This document shows positions 10,357 through 25,246 of a DNA stretch of 64,000 bases, one piece after another; the first letter of the stretch is position 1, and each line of letters starts with the position of its first letter. The position numbers and the translations under genes are program-made. This stretch comes from Persicaria tinctoria (lineage: Eukaryota; Streptophyta; Magnoliopsida; Caryophyllales; Polygonaceae): positions 11,437,501-11,501,500 of the forward strand of contig JBANSL010000004.1 of assembly GCA_037127255.1 (NCBI GenBank). Direction: 5' to 3'. The notes beneath the pieces are model-generated. The model did not search any database. It was not told the DNA's origin and worked only from the letters and a program-made list of their open reading frames with translations.

Positions 10357-10810
10357 CCCAGCATAAATGAACTGCTCAAGTGAAGGGGAGAGCTGGTGAA
10401 CTGCTCAAGTGAAGGGGAGAGCATGCACATTCTGTCGGCAACCATCTGCATCCACAGTGCATTCCGCTCAGGACGGACAAGCATAAGACGACCGTCCTGC
10501 CTTTTGTACGCCTTCATTCCCTCAAAGAGGCCCTATTTGATGAGAGCAAGTTAGTACACATTCTTTATGTGTTTCACTTTGGTAGAGAAGCTGAAATAAA
10601 CAATGAAACAACATGAAGAAGAAGCTAACATGTTCATAGTTTAAGACACAGGCATCAAGACTGAGCTCAATGTTCCCATAGCGACAGAGTTGGCCCTTGA
10701 TGAAGTTCACTTCTGTTGAGCATTTCATGGTGTAAATGAAGTCTATAGGTATAAGGCTAAACCCAAGGCTATTCCAGTCTATATCCGCACATTCTTCATC
10801 GCTGCTAGAC
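10357..10810 (-). pseudogene. BCAT: branched-chain aminotransferase (BCAT) fragment, two exons
   Basis: Two minus-strand exons with canonical borders are visible. Exon 10810-10630 encodes DIDWNSLGFSLIPIDFIYTM and later FIKGQLCRYGNIELSLDACV, matching the family start (IDWDKLGF..PTDYMY, GNIE.SP.AGVLNYGQ). Exon 10532 to about 10357 encodes GLFEGMKAYKRQDGRLMLVR and PERNALWMQMVADRMCML, the next conserved block (GLFEG.KAYR..DG.I.LFRP..NA.RM). BCATs are PLP enzymes that interconvert Leu, Ile and Val with their 2-oxo acids in plastids or mitochondria. The catalytic Lys region and the C-terminal half are absent. A 29-bp tandem duplication disrupts the end of the second exon. This is a transduplicated, non-functional piece inside CACTA C. 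Confidence 0.85.
10368..10424. repeat. 29-bp tandem duplication in the BCAT fragment
   Basis: GAACTGCTCAAGTGAAGGGG and its following bases appear twice in tandem, separated by TGG/TGG junction bases. The second copy extends the frame by about ten codons after the conserved SPSLEQF, just before the intron donor. It arose after or during capture of the gene fragment. Confidence 0.8.
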
Positions 10811-10868
10811 CTGCAACAACACAAGCAAAGAGACGCTCATATGAAGGAAGAATCGGGTAAAAAAGGCA

Positions 10869-11069
10869 CTAATGAGTAACAAAAGTAAGAAAAACAGCTG
10901 GTTCCAAGCATTGACAGTGAGATTGCCTATAAACAGGTGACGCAGTTGCATGGTGGAGAGCTGGATTTGATTGGGAAGTGAAGAATCGGTGATCTACAGC
11001 CAGCAATTCACCAATCAACAGTCCGGTTATATCACAGACTGACAGTATCCCAAAATTTACCAACACTTC
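10869..11069 (-). pseudogene. captured exon, unrecognised
   Basis: An open minus-strand frame follows a 3' splice site TTTGCAG (11070-11076) and runs to a stop near 10869. It includes EVLVNFGILSVCDITGLLIG, then ELLAVDHRFFTSQSNPALHH. It lies directly upstream of the BCAT exons and may be part of the same captured gene (a 5' exon) or of another gene. No family is recognised. Confidence 0.3.
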
Positions 11070-12022
11070 CTGCAAATGATTACTTCTCAATGTCATTTTC
11101 CCTTTTTTTTAATAAAAAAAGAAATCCAAAGTACCATGAATCATCATAAGCAATAATGCAAAATTAGCTCAAAAGCATGGTCATAAGCTACAACAATGCA
11201 AAATCACCAATCAACAGGCCGGTTTTGAGGAATATTTCAAGACTTCCTCTGAAGCATGGTCATAAGCTACAACAATGCAAAATTAGCTCAAAAGCATCAA
11301 AAGCACGACTAAATAGGGAAAAGAGTCACATAAATCACATCTAATCTATGAATATCCATGTATATATGATGAAAAAAAAACTACCAAAGAAAACCAACTT
11401 TGAATGACTGGAATATGAGTATAAATCAGTATCATCTAAACACTACATAATTGAATAATAGCTAGGTGAAAATCGACTCTTATTATTTAATAGGCAACAC
11501 AAATTAGAAGGAATCAAGGACTAACAGTGACTCCCTGTTGTACACAGTTAAAGCAAGCTTATAGGGTGTAAGATTTAAAATATATATTATTCCATTAACA
11601 AGAACAAGAGGTGAGAAATTTCATTAATTCGAACTGAGAGGGTAGGAGTAGAAAAGAACCAATGTAGAAAAGTTCATTGAAGATGACAAAAAATGATCAA
11701 TCCACCAGCCATATATTGCAGACTAGGTTAACAAAAGAAACAAATCAAAGCAAGAGATCTAGCTAGGTAAACACCAAAAGTTTCCCAATAACACAAAATT
11801 AAAAGCATTTATCATTCAACGAGAAGACTTCTTTTTTTAAAAAAAAATGGGGGTTTAAATCATCCCTTGAACAATATACTTAAATAAGCAGGTAAATCTA
11901 AATTCCACCCTCTAATTCTTAAAGTACCTCTTCGTTTTCAAGTTTTCACTTTTGACTTGAGCAATATTGGCTAATTTTCTTATTTTTTTCTTCAGGCAGA
12001 TTGGGTAATCTGTAAAAGCAAA

Positions 12023-12313
12023 TTGATTAACAACGGATATATAAACCTGACAAACTCATCGATGAAATGTGAAAATGAAAAGCAACATTTGCATTCCAGA
12101 AAAGAGCATATTCTATTTTTTCATAAGAAATTGCAGCAACACAGAAATTGCAGCTTATCATGCTTTCAGAAAGAGCTTAAAGAAATGGAGGAAAGGAAGA
12201 AAAAGAAAGTAACCTCTGAGCATGAAAATAAGTGGCAAGCGTTAGCAGATTCAGAACCTCAAGTGGATAAAGTACCTACAGGCTACAGGTGTATCAGCTC
12301 AGGAGGATCCTAA
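12023..12313 (+). other. open frame of 96 codons, doubtful
   Basis: The plus-strand frame is lysine- and glutamate-rich (KELKEMEERKKKKVTSEHENK) and lies between the BCAT and MED10 fragments. No domain is recognised. It could be a coiled-coil exon piece or chance in purine-rich sequence. It has no promoter or splice context that I can support. Confidence 0.2.
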
Positions 12314-12621
12314 ACAGAAGCAAAGGGAAGAAGAGTTACAGAAAAGAAAATTAGCTCCCAAAGGCAAAGGAAGGGCAAATGAAATGAATATTCAGATTAA
12401 CAATAACCTAACACAAACAGAGATCAAATGAAATGAATATTCAGACAGTGATGGTCAATTAAAGAGTCTCACAAATGTAGCATAAAATGCCCAAATTAAG
12501 GAAAAAATATTGCAATCACACCCTAATATAAAACAACAGCACCTTAGGACCAAACACAGGGCTCTGGAGAAGTTAATCCAAAGAACAAGAAGATATTAAC
12601 TTTGATCCCAGAGTATATTAC

Positions 12622-12724
12622 CTTGAAAGAGTCAATTTTTCCTTTGGGGATTTGATTCTTGGCAATACAACTATTAAGAACATCTCTGGTGAACTCGTCC
12701 TGGTTCTTACCCTCGTCAATTAAC
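12622..12724 (-). pseudogene. MED10: Mediator subunit MED10 exon fragment
   Basis: The minus-strand exon encodes LIDEGKNQDEFTRDVLNSCI and AKNQIPKGKIDSFK, nearly identical to the most conserved part of plant MED10 (LIDDGKNPDEFTRDVLN, AKNQITKGK.DAFK). Borders are canonical: AG at 12725-12726 and GT at 12620-12621. MED10 belongs to the Mediator middle module, which links transcription factors to RNA polymerase II. Neither the N-terminal nor the C-terminal exons are present nearby, so this is a single exon captured by CACTA C. A further unassigned exon-like piece (VVKGVVESLKIITQQTIYSR, minus strand, about 13352-13416) lies upstream. Confidence 0.82.
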
Positions 12725-13659
12725 CTGAACAGTACGAAAACAAAACAAGAACCAAATCGATCGGTGATTCAATTTCACAATTCATCGGACAAAATAAAGG
12801 ATGCCAAAGTGGAATATTATGTGGTATGCTAGCTAACTTATTCAGAGTATATCAAGCGAAAGCTTTATATTTCTTCTAAAACAGATGCTCATGAAACTGC
12901 AATTTCATGATTTTAGGTAGGATTTGATGAACTCGGTCAGACAGAGGAATTTAGCAAAGAGGATTTGGAGGAGAGAATGGCAAAATCTCAGGTTATCTTC
13001 TCTGAGGGTGAATCCTCAAAGTATAAATACATAAACTAGGATAATACAGAAACAATGTTTAATGGAAAATAATGTTTAATGGAAAATATAATTTCATTAA
13101 CTATTTATTCATTTAACGGGCAATTTCTTTAAGACAAATAATGTTTAATGGAAAATATAAGAGGAAAGAAATAGAGTATACCATCATACAACAATCATCA
13201 ATAATAACTTCCTCGTATTTAATCTCACGGTACTTCTATGCCACTTAACGACAGCACCGACAGTAGTGAAACAAAGTATAAATACATAAACTAGGATAAT
13301 ACAGAAATAAAATCACTAAATAGCATAATTCAACACTCTGAAAATAAACAACCTTGAATAAATAGTTTGTTGAGTAATAATCTTCAAGCTCTCAACCACA
13401 CCCTTCACCACCTGAGGTACACATCAGTCAAAGCTATTATTCAAACAAAACAAACTTGAAGAATACACAATTCGATCCAGCGTATTTCAAATAACACAAA
13501 CTTAGTTGATGTTCAAGTCCGCAATTCAATCGAGCATATTTCAAATCGATAAAATTAGGGATTTCAAACTACCAAAATCAGATCTGCCCAGTTCCTCGCT
13601 CAAATAACTTAAAAAATCTCTAGAATCAAATTGGATCTAAAAGAGGAGGTGGAGAAATG

Positions 13660-14240
13660 ACCTTGATGAAGAGATTAGCCCCAATCTGAAGAGATTAGCC
13701 TCGACGCCGCCATCTCAAAGTCATAACTCGAGAGAACACATAGTTCATCTTCGTCTCCTAACTTTTAAATCAATTAGCCCCGATCTGAAGAGATTAAAGG
13801 AGGCAGATAAAAGATCTTTCCTTTGCAAAGTCGCAACTCGAGAGAAAAGGAGAAAATCGAGAGCCTAACCTTTGCAATCGCCTCCCGGCGAAGTAGTGGT
13901 GGAGCTCAAGAGGTGACAGGACTAGGAGCGAGGAGGCGAGTCGACGGTGTATTTCGACGAAACCCTGACCTTTGCAATCGCCTCCATCCCCATCTCTCTT
14001 TGAATCGTCTCCCTCCTTTGGTTTGATAACAGTGAACAGCCTTTGAAACCCTAACCTTTGCTATATTAGAGATGCAGGACAAAGTGGAGAATTAGAGATT
14101 GAGGTGTTAGGGATGGAGATTTGTGAAAGGAGGAAGGAGGAAGGAAGAAGGAAGAACAAGTTGAGCGGTGACAGAGAGGAGCGGCGTAGAGGGCTTCGAA
14201 GAAGTAAAAGCGGACGCTCGTGTATTAGGGTTCAATTTAG
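13660..14240 (-). other. GC-richer leader-like segment in CACTA C
   Basis: Read on the minus strand this is C/T-rich, with repeated short words (TAATCTCTTCAGATCGGGGC-like at 13680-13800) and no long frame. Composition and position resemble a captured 5' UTR or promoter of a housekeeping gene upstream of the MED10 exon. Which gene it came from cannot be told. Confidence 0.3.
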
Positions 14241-14506
14241 GTGTTTATTTTATTTTTTAATTAAAGAGATTAGCGACGGCTAGGCATTGCCGTCGCTAAG
14301 TTGTCGCTGAGCAGTGGCATAAGAAAGATCAATAGCGACGGCAAGTCTGTGCCGTTGCAAAATGTCATGGCAAATTGAATTTTTTTTGTAGTGTAGCTAC
14401 GGCAACCCTTGCCGAAGCTACCATCGGTGGCAAAAGGGTATCAATTGCCACGGCAAGCCCCTGCCGAAGCTAACTGGCGTGGCAAATTTCATTATTTTTT
14501 GTAGTG

Positions 14507-14605
14507 TAGCTATGTCCGTCGCCTGAATATAAATTAGTTGTTTTAAAAAAAAAATTAGGCGACGAGTTTTATCAATGTTCGTCGCCTGAGTATGGTTTGA
14601 TTTTA
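14507..14605. mobile_element. CACTA-like remnant B, right part
   Basis: Three more CGTCGCCTGA-type motifs (14517, 14559 complement, 14579) continue the repeat field interrupted at 9226, showing that CACTA C inserted into remnant B. Beyond 14605 the sequence changes to unrelated CACAAATTCACAAATC-rich DNA without a terminus. Confidence 0.55.
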
Positions 14606-15771
14606 AAAAAAAAAATAGTTGATGCCCTGTTTGCAATTGCACTAAAATTGTGCATATTTTGTGCACCAAAATTGTGCACAAACCTGTTTCATTACACACC
14701 AAACACAAACCTGTTCACAAAATTGTACCAAGTTCACAATCATACACAAATTCACAAATCTAAGTTTGCAATCACATACAAATTCACAAATACAAAACTA
14801 TTCGCAAATCCAAGTTAATTACAAGAGGAAGTATGAGAAGAGTGCTGGGAGATACCGGCTACTGCTGCACAGATGAGGGCTGCGTAGCGGAAGCATCCTG
14901 CGTATTCAAAGGCTCCGTATCCAAAGTCGAGATCATTACTTGGATGATTTCCTCAAAAGAAGCTCCTCACTGGAAAGTTATGTACAATAAACAATAGTTC
15001 ATATATGAGAAACAAACAGTGGAAACTTATCTATAATCAAGCAAGGAAAGTTCAACAAGAAGACAACATTCCATTCTAATTCACATCCAATCTTACAAGT
15101 TCTACCATTTGGAGTAATCACCTGTATTTAATTAAAAGTAAACAGCTTCAAATTGCAAAATGACGATTTGGTTCAAGTTGGTCAAGGAAGGGAAGAAACT
15201 CAATAAAGATGAAGCGGTGATTTGAGAAAATAATTAATTAATTTGAGAAAATAATCAATTCTTTATTTTATAATCCAAACAATGGAAAATTATGAAAGAA
15301 ATCTCCAGATTTATTTATAATCCAATGCTACTTATTTGCAAACGAAGTGAACATGCAACAAAACATACCTTCAAAAACAGTATACATTCATATCAAAGTG
15401 TAATCAGTCCACGGTCCTTCCTTTTCTTCGCAGGCTGCTCACCAGCAGCTCCCATACCTTCAGAAACAGTATATATTCATATCAAAGTATAATCAATCAT
15501 ATATGAGCTACTATTTATACATTCATATCAAAGTTAGATTATGATCTAAGTTTCCTTTTTTCTACAACATGCTATATAAAAGATTCCTCTAAAATAGATT
15601 ATGATCTAAGTTTCTATTTATGCATTCATATAAGTGGTTAGATAGATTGAGTTAATGAAAACATGCTATATCAATTAGCGGTTTAATGCATTATGGCCTT
15701 TTTAGAAAGATTGTCACTCAATTCTCTAAATTAATAAGATTCCTCTTAAAATATGAGCTAAGCTAAAAATA

Positions 15772-15828
<57 letters not shown>

Positions 15829-16140
15829 TTATATCATGTCATAGGTAGCTATAAGTTATAATTAAAATATTCATAAACTCTTCATATACTTAGGTAAATC
15901 TTCATAAACTCTTCATTTATATTTGTGATGATAGATAATTTTAGTACCTTGGCCTGTTGATGGCACCTTTTCTCTCTGTTGCTGCTACTGTAGTCTTGTA
16001 TGCCAATTTGGACTTCTCTTTACACCTATCTATTTCACCTCTTTTTTTTTCCTACTTATTTATATGCACCATTCTTCATCTTCTTTTCCTTCTTGTTTAT
16101 TGGAACGTAAAACTGATTAGGTTTTGTTGATTTCCCAATT
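14606..16140. other. right interior of CACTA A, mostly unassigned
   Basis: It contains short internal duplications, including a block ATACCTTCA(A/G)AAACAGTATA at 15366 and 15457 and GATTATGATCTAAGTTTC at 15536 and 15596. A TA microsatellite follows at 15774-15825. No gene was recognised. Sequence from 15950 to 16140 is T-rich, like plant intron. Confidence 0.35.
15774..15825. repeat. TA dinucleotide microsatellite
   Basis: Uninterrupted alternating A/T over about 52 bp, inside the right interior of CACTA A. Confidence 0.95.
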
Positions 16141-16478
16141 TAAGTGTTGCATTTCATAGTCCTTACCTGCATATGAACTCTTATCATGCTTTCTAGGTTA
16201 TTGAAGATTTCAACATTGTTCACGATGCTTTGGAGTATGGAGACTGAAGGTTATCAATAGCAGTAAGTATCTGTTGCATTTTTAACAAATTTTAGATTTG
16301 AGAATATAAATTCTCCGAAGGAACTTGCGGAAATGCCTGAATGGATAGCTGAGAAACCTCTTCAAGTTGCCACTAGTTTTACTTATTTTGTGATAAACAT
16401 TTCCATTGTATCATACTATGACAGAATGACAGATATGTGGGCTCAATGGTGATTGCTCCCGTCTTTATGTTTGTGCAG

Positions 16479-16745
16479 ATGGGTCCAAAATTTCATGCCA
16501 GAGAATGGACTTAACCATGTAACCTTTTCAACTACTGATGGTTCTCTAGAGGCGTCCCTTGCAGTAAGAATAAATTTTTGTTGAGGCTTTTAATTACTAG
16601 TCAATCTGTATCCTTTTAATTTTATTTGGCTTCTATTTCTTAGATGGGGATAGATGATGCAATTTTGAACATTGTAAAGAGTGGAATGACACTAATAGAG
16701 AATAACTTGAAAGAAATTGGAGGAGGAGTTGTACTGCAGAGCCAG
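16479..16745 (+). pseudogene. two captured in-frame exons of an unrecognised plant gene
   Basis: Exon 16479-16563 (after TTTGTGCAG, before GTAAGA) encodes WVQNFMPENGLNHVTFSTTD then GSLEASLA. Exon 16644-16745 (after TTCTTAG, before GTAGAC) encodes [20 protein letters not shown] then [14 protein letters not shown]. The exons join in phase without stops, which supports a genuine spliced origin. A further frame with a stop near its end, VIEDFNIVHDALEYGD (16198-16248), precedes them, and STRDEIGFEVIKEMILNHL (16918-17010) follows. Together they look like the 3' part of one gene captured on the plus strand of CACTA A. I do not recognise the protein. Confidence 0.45.
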
Positions 16746-17644
16746 GTAGACTTCCTTTTGCCTCAGTTGTGATGTTCAGTATATTATGATGTTTTCCACA
16801 GCTGTGAAAACTTTTGCCTCAATATTTTTGGATGCAAGGATTTTTTTTAATGGTGTATGTTGTTCTACAAAGTCTACCAATTTCATTGTGTTGCTAACTC
16901 ATTTTGTTTTGCTGTAAGAGCACACGAGACGAGATCGGATTCGAAGTAATCAAGGAGATGATTTTGAACCATTTATCTACAAAGGGCTCTACATTACAAG
17001 GAGCACAATAAAGCATATGGAGAAGGAAACGAGAGGAGACGGACAGGGAAGTACGAGACTTTTCATAACAAAATTTCATTGTATGTGTACAATATATATA
17101 TAAATGAATTTTTAGTGTGTTGTTATTTAATCCTTTGAAGTGGGTATGTTTTGTGATGTCAATGAATATGTATAGAAAATGATTTCTGATCAGATTCTGT
17201 TTAATAGAAAAGCAATTCTTTGTTTTTATTCTCTAGTTTTTTTTAGCAAATAGAACCGGTTCGGTTAATCTAAAGCGGACCGGTTCTATATGAACCAATT
17301 TTTTTTTGGGAAAAAATTGGTTTAACATCACAGTTATTGCATAAAACCGTGATATATAGGTCTATTGTACACACTTCGAATTTATGTATATATCACGATT
17401 GACGAAGCGTATGTCGCGGTTGTAACCGTGATATAAAGCCTTGGTTTATGTGTACAACCTCCTTTTATCAGGGTTTGATAAGGTTTTTTATCACGGTTAT
17501 AAACCGCGATAAAATGTATTATTTATCACGGTTGTGTACCGCTTTCTCTTTTATCGCGGAGCATTTTATCACGGTTCAAAACCGTGATAAAAAGCTAAAT
17601 AGAACCGTGATAAAAAAAAAGGGGGGTTTTTTGTACTAGTGATT

Positions 17645-18890
17645 GTCTCGGGGCTTGCCTTAGCCCATAGAGAGACTTCCTGAGCTTGCACACAAGAGGT
17701 GAGCAGTTGGTCTCATCATATATCTCCCCCTGAGAACAAGTTCCAATCACATTCTCCCTAGTTTGGATGCCTACAAACCCTTGAGAAAGGAGTAAGCATG
17801 AGGGAGAGTCATGTAAACATCCTCCTCTAAGTCTCCATGAAAGAAAGCATTTGTGACATCCATCTATAGAAGTGGCCAATTCTGTGCAGAGGCAACTGCT
17901 AATAAAGTTCTGACAGTGATCATACGAGCCACTGGTGCAAAGGTCCCATCATAGTCCATTCCTTCAACTTGAGTGAATCCACGAGCTTTTCAGTCTAGCC
18001 TTGTGTCTTTCCAGGGATCTATCACTGTTGAACTTCAGTTTGAAAAGCCATTTGCAAGTGACCAGAGAATGATTTTCAGGCAATTGTTGAATAGTCCATG
18101 TATCATTCCTCTCTAGAGCATTAAGCTCTAACAACATAGCCTCACACTAAGCAGGGTTTGTCAATGCTTCTCCAACAGATGATGGCTCAGAATAGTCAGC
18201 AGCAGTAGAAACAAAAGCTTGATATAAAGGAGAGCAAGAAGAATAAGAGAAACAAGATGCAATAGGATAGCGAGGCTTAGCTGCAAACGAAGATGAAGCA
18301 TGGGAAGATTCCTTTGAAGCCATGTACACATAATCCTTTAGCCATGATGGAGGCTTGTGCGCTCTAGTGGACTGTCTTGGTTGAGGTTGAGGGGGTATGG
18401 TGTCATCAAAGCAAGGAGAGACATGTGTAGGTATATAGTCTGCATGAGATGCAAATTGTTGGTCATTGATTTAAGGGGAATCCAGAAAGACTGATGAGTG
18501 ATCAAAGGACACATAATCCTTAGGAAAATTATGGTCCACAAATTCAATAAATGTAGATGGGTAAGAGGTTTATGTTTTGTGATCAGAATACAGTTTGTAT
18601 GGAAAGATATGCTCAAGGAATTTTACATCTCTGCTGATCAATGACTTGTGAGTCTTTAGATTGAAGACTTTGTAACTTTTAACACCATAAGGATACCCCA
18701 TAAATATAAAAGGATCTGATCTAGCATGGAGTTTCTTTCTGTGAGGATCATGAGCAGTTGAGACAAAACAAAGACATCCAAACACCCTGAGATGCTTATA
18801 AGAGGGTGATGAATTGTACAGAATTTCATAAGGAGTCTTAATTTGGAGAAGAGGATTCGGTAGACGATTGATAACACAGGTTGCAGTTAG
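17645..18890 (-). pseudogene. Ty1-copia pol, integrase tail to first half of reverse transcriptase
   Basis: Minus-strand frames include KLRKSLYGLRQAPRQ, the reverse transcriptase palm segment, immediately next to the CACTA A insertion. Higher coordinates hold the post-integrase region ([27 protein letters not shown]). The frames at 17645-18330, 18338-18616, 18570-18785 and 18656-18877 are broken by stops and frameshifts. The segment joins the 7046-8071 part across the CACTA insertion. Confidence 0.85.
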
Positions 18891-18902
18891 AATGTTGTCA
18901 CC

Positions 18903-20036
18903 CTAAAACTGAATAGGTAGGCCAGATTGAATCATGAAGGATCTTGCAACCTCAAAAATGTATCTATGACGTCTCTCAGCTCTCCCATTTTGTTGAGGTG
19001 TGTAAGTGCAGGTTGTTTGATTAAGGATTCCATGTGTTTGGAGAAATTGTGAGAGAGCTGAGTTTAGGAACTCAGTGCCTTGATCAGATCTTATAGTCTT
19101 GACTTTGGCATTGAACTGGGTTTGAATGAGAGGGGCAAAGGTTTTCAGATGTGAGATTACCTCACTCTTATGTCTCATAAGGAAAGCCCAAACACTCATG
19201 CTCTTATCATCCACAATTGTGAGGAAGAATCTGTAACCTTCCCTAGTGTATCATAAGGTCCCCACACATCACAATGTAGCAATTCAAAGACATGATCGGC
19301 AGATGATGTCCTTATGGGAAATGAGCATTTTGTATGTTTGGACAAAGGACAAATAAGGCAATCATGATCAAAGTTAAGCTTTATTCCATTAGCAATAGCA
19401 GAAACATATTTTAACTTCACAATAGGAGCATGTCCAAGACGCAAATGCCACAAGGCAGTATTATTTGACAAAAGAAGATTTGTCTTTGGGTAAAAACATA
19501 GGTAAAGAAGATATAGATGTAAAACTTGAAGGTCTTGACTAAGAGAGATCACAAGGAGCCATTCCACATGTTGCAGGATCCATGTAGTACATGCCTTGAA
19601 TGTATCTACCAAATGCAATTATCCTCATCCTTGCTTGGTCCTGGATAACACAAAAGTCATAGTCAAGCTCAATGTGAAATCTGAAATCTCTAGTCAATTT
19701 TGGTAAGGACAAGAGATTAAAGTGGAAAGAAGGAACATAAAGCACTTGTGTAAGTGTAAGGTTTGGCAAGTGAACGGATCCAATGTGAGTGATAAGACAA
19801 GCACTACCATCAGCAAAATTGATGACATAGAGATTTGGAAAAGGAATTGGATCTACAAGAATACTCCAATCAAAGGTCATATGATCAGTTGCTGCACTAT
19901 CCATGATCCACCATTTGTTGGCTTTAGAAGCATTGAAACAAAGTTTACCTGCAAGATGAGATTCATGTGTGGAGCCATCAGCTTGTTGAAGGAGAGAGAT
20001 AAGATATCCAAGAAGCTTCTGATGATCAGTGGACAA
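18903..20036 (-). pseudogene. Ty1-copia protease, GAG-pre-integrase and integrase
   Basis: In order on the minus strand are the aspartic protease with WWIMDSAATDHMT (the DSGA-type active site reads DSAA), a GAG-pre-integrase with WHLRLGHAPIVKL and C..C spacing at CLICPLSKHTKC, and an integrase core with HCDVWGPY, TIRSDQGTEFLN and TPQQNGRAERRHRY. Frames change near 19200 and 19540-19620. Gene order protease-integrase-reverse transcriptase is that of copia. Confidence 0.9.
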
Positions 20037-20074
20037 GGACCTTGTACTGGCTTATGTGAACTCTTGAGAGGTGT

Positions 20075-21097
20075 TCACATCTGTATTAGCTTTAGGAATG
20101 GAGAGTAACCAAACCTCTTGCCGTGCTCACTGCTATTAGGACGAGTGGTTTGAGGTTTTGTCTTGCTCTTGTAGTGCCAACAAGGATATCTAATCAACTC
20201 CCAACATCTATCCATCTTGTGATTCCCAGAGCAATGTCCACATTTCTCCTTCCTGTACCGATTCTCATCCTGTCTGACGGAGAGGGCCTGGCGTTTTTTC
20301 TTGTCTTCCTCTTGTTTAGCTAACAAAGCAGTAGTAACAGCAGGATCTGGCTTGACAGCTCTCTTGTCAGAGAACTTATTCCCTTGATCTCCTTGAAGAA
20401 GAAGAAGAGAATGTGTCATGCTTGGTGAAAGAAGAGGAGTAGTCATGAGCATCTGCCTTCGAGCTCCATCATACCTCTCATGAAGCCCCATGAGAAATGT
20501 CATGAGCTTGTTCTCAAGATCAGCCTCCTCGGCATGCTTTTGCAAATCACATTCACTTACCACACTTGCACTTAATATAAGGCACAATCACATATTGCCT
20601 ACGCCAAAGGCCTTTGAGCTTAGTAAAATACTCAGTAAGCTCATAATCCTTTTGTCGACATTCATGAATTTTGCGTTTGATTTCAAAAATCAGTGGTCCA
20701 TTTTTTGACCATAGCTCTCTTCAAGGTCAAGCCACATCTCTCTCGCAGTATCATACTCATCAATAGTGTTGTAAATATCCTTAGATACAGTGTTCAACGC
20801 CCATGAACACACCATATCATTGCATCTATTCCACTGAAGAGCAGCAGATCATGCAATTGAACCATCAATAAGCCACAATTTGTTCTTAACTGAAAGAGCC
20901 TTGGTAAAAGAGCAACTCCAACGGCAATAATTATCTCCAACAAGTTGAATAGCACAGAGATTCATACCAGAATTGTCGGAAGGATGTATGAATAGAGGAT
21001 TCTGGAGATCAGTCATCGTGATCTGAGTTCCTCGGCGACGATCGGTGGACACAGATCCAGATCCAGGTGAATTTGGAGGAGAGGTTCCAAATGACAT
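20075..21097 (-). pseudogene. Ty1-copia gag with zinc knuckle
   Basis: It begins with a plausible ATG at 21097, encodes the UBN2-type gag start (NPLFIHPSDNSGM, then VGDNYCRWS) and ends with a CCHC-like knuckle CGHCSGNHKMDRCWEL near 20210. One or more stops and a frame change lie between 20590 and 20850. It is the first gene of the minus-strand copia element. Confidence 0.85.
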
Positions 21098-21153
21098 GAC
21101 GCTTGAGAGAGGAAGATCAGATCCAACACAGATCTAGCAAGCGCAATCGTTCT

Positions 21154-21170
21154 GCTCTGATATCATATTG
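21154..21170 (-). promoter_or_regulatory. copia primer-binding site and LTR edge
   Basis: The minus strand reads TGATATCAGAGC (21165-21154), one base from the standard tRNA-iMet primer site TGGTATCAGAGC. It lies just downstream of a sequence ending in CA, taken as the end of the 5' LTR (near 21169). The outer limit of that LTR, somewhere above 21300, could not be fixed because no second LTR survives for comparison. Confidence 0.7.
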
Positions 21171-21707
21171 ACATATTCGATCAAAGAGGAAGAAGGAAAT
21201 AAAGATTGAAGGAGATGAGTTGAAGAGCTGAAGCTGAAGCTCTTTGCTACTGTTATATTGAATTGTAAAGGCAGAAATACAATTCACTTAACTTGTAAAT
21301 GAAAATCGGAAAAAAGCTATTTATACTACAATTTGAAAATATGAAAATGTAAACTTATTCCCCCAGCTACACCTTCTAGAGAACCCGATTTATGTATCGT
21401 TTATAACCGAATTACTTTAACGTACAGTAACTCATCGAGTTATATATTAGTCGTATACTTGTTTAATTTGTACTTTTCAATGTGGATCTAAGTATTGATA
21501 ATCGCGTGCTCATCTCAACTCTACTATATATATAATTCTACATATATTATATTTCTCCAATATATATATCATCGATCTATTACCCATCCAAAACCCTAAT
21601 AAAAGTCGATTAGTATCTTGTTGCCGAGGATGGAAAATAGGTACAAGGGAGATTAAAATGCGCAAATATGTTACATCCAAAATGAGTAATGAGGGTTAAT
21701 CGATGGA

Positions 21708-25246
<3,539 letters not shown>

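Larger units (their letters stand above)
9227..14506. mobile_element. CACTA element C, 5280 bp, carrying several host gene fragments (Pack-CACTA)
   Basis: The left end CACTACAAAAAAAAATGAAA and the inverted right end CACTACAAAAAATAATGAAA agree apart from the length of the A run. The 3-bp duplication TAG lies at 9224-9226 and 14507-14509. Subterminal motifs GCCGTAGC, CTTCGGC and CGTGGCAAA fill 9240-9480 and 14270-14490. A second GTAGTG-TAG terminus occurs at 14388-14396, so the right end is partly duplicated. The interior holds no transposase. It carries minus-strand exons of BCAT (10357-10810) and MED10 (12622-12724), unassigned exons and a GC-richer leader-like block (13660-14240). Internal duplications include a 32-bp word at 11172 and 11252, and GTATAAATACATAAACTAGG at 13020 and 13277. 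Confidence 0.88.
8072..17641. mobile_element. CACTA element A, 9570 bp, inserted in copia reverse transcriptase
   Basis: The left end CACTAGAACAAAAAACCC and the inverted right end CACTAGTACAAAAAACCC match at 17 of 18 positions. The 3-bp target duplication ATT (8069-8071 and 17642-17644) is perfect, and the copia frame is interrupted exactly between them. Subterminal motifs TATCACGGTT and AACCGTGATA cluster at both ends (8105-8260 and 17320-17610), as CACTA transposases require. No TNPA- or TNPD-type transposase frame is visible. The interior carries foreign exons, mostly on the plus strand at 16.4-17.1 kb, and further nested CACTA sequence. It is best described as a non-autonomous Pack-CACTA element. 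Confidence 0.92.

Noticed and set aside
14597..14876. Two 70-codon plus-strand frames rich in Thr, Asn and Lys
   Set aside because: They come from CACAAATTCACAAATC-type low-complexity sequence inside CACTA A.
7036..21360. A 16-base word (ATGTAAACTTATTCCC) occurs near 21345 and inverted near 7036, at the two ends of the copia element
   Set aside because: A match of this length in AT-rich DNA is expected by chance in a 64-kb window, and the inverted orientation does not fit direct LTRs.
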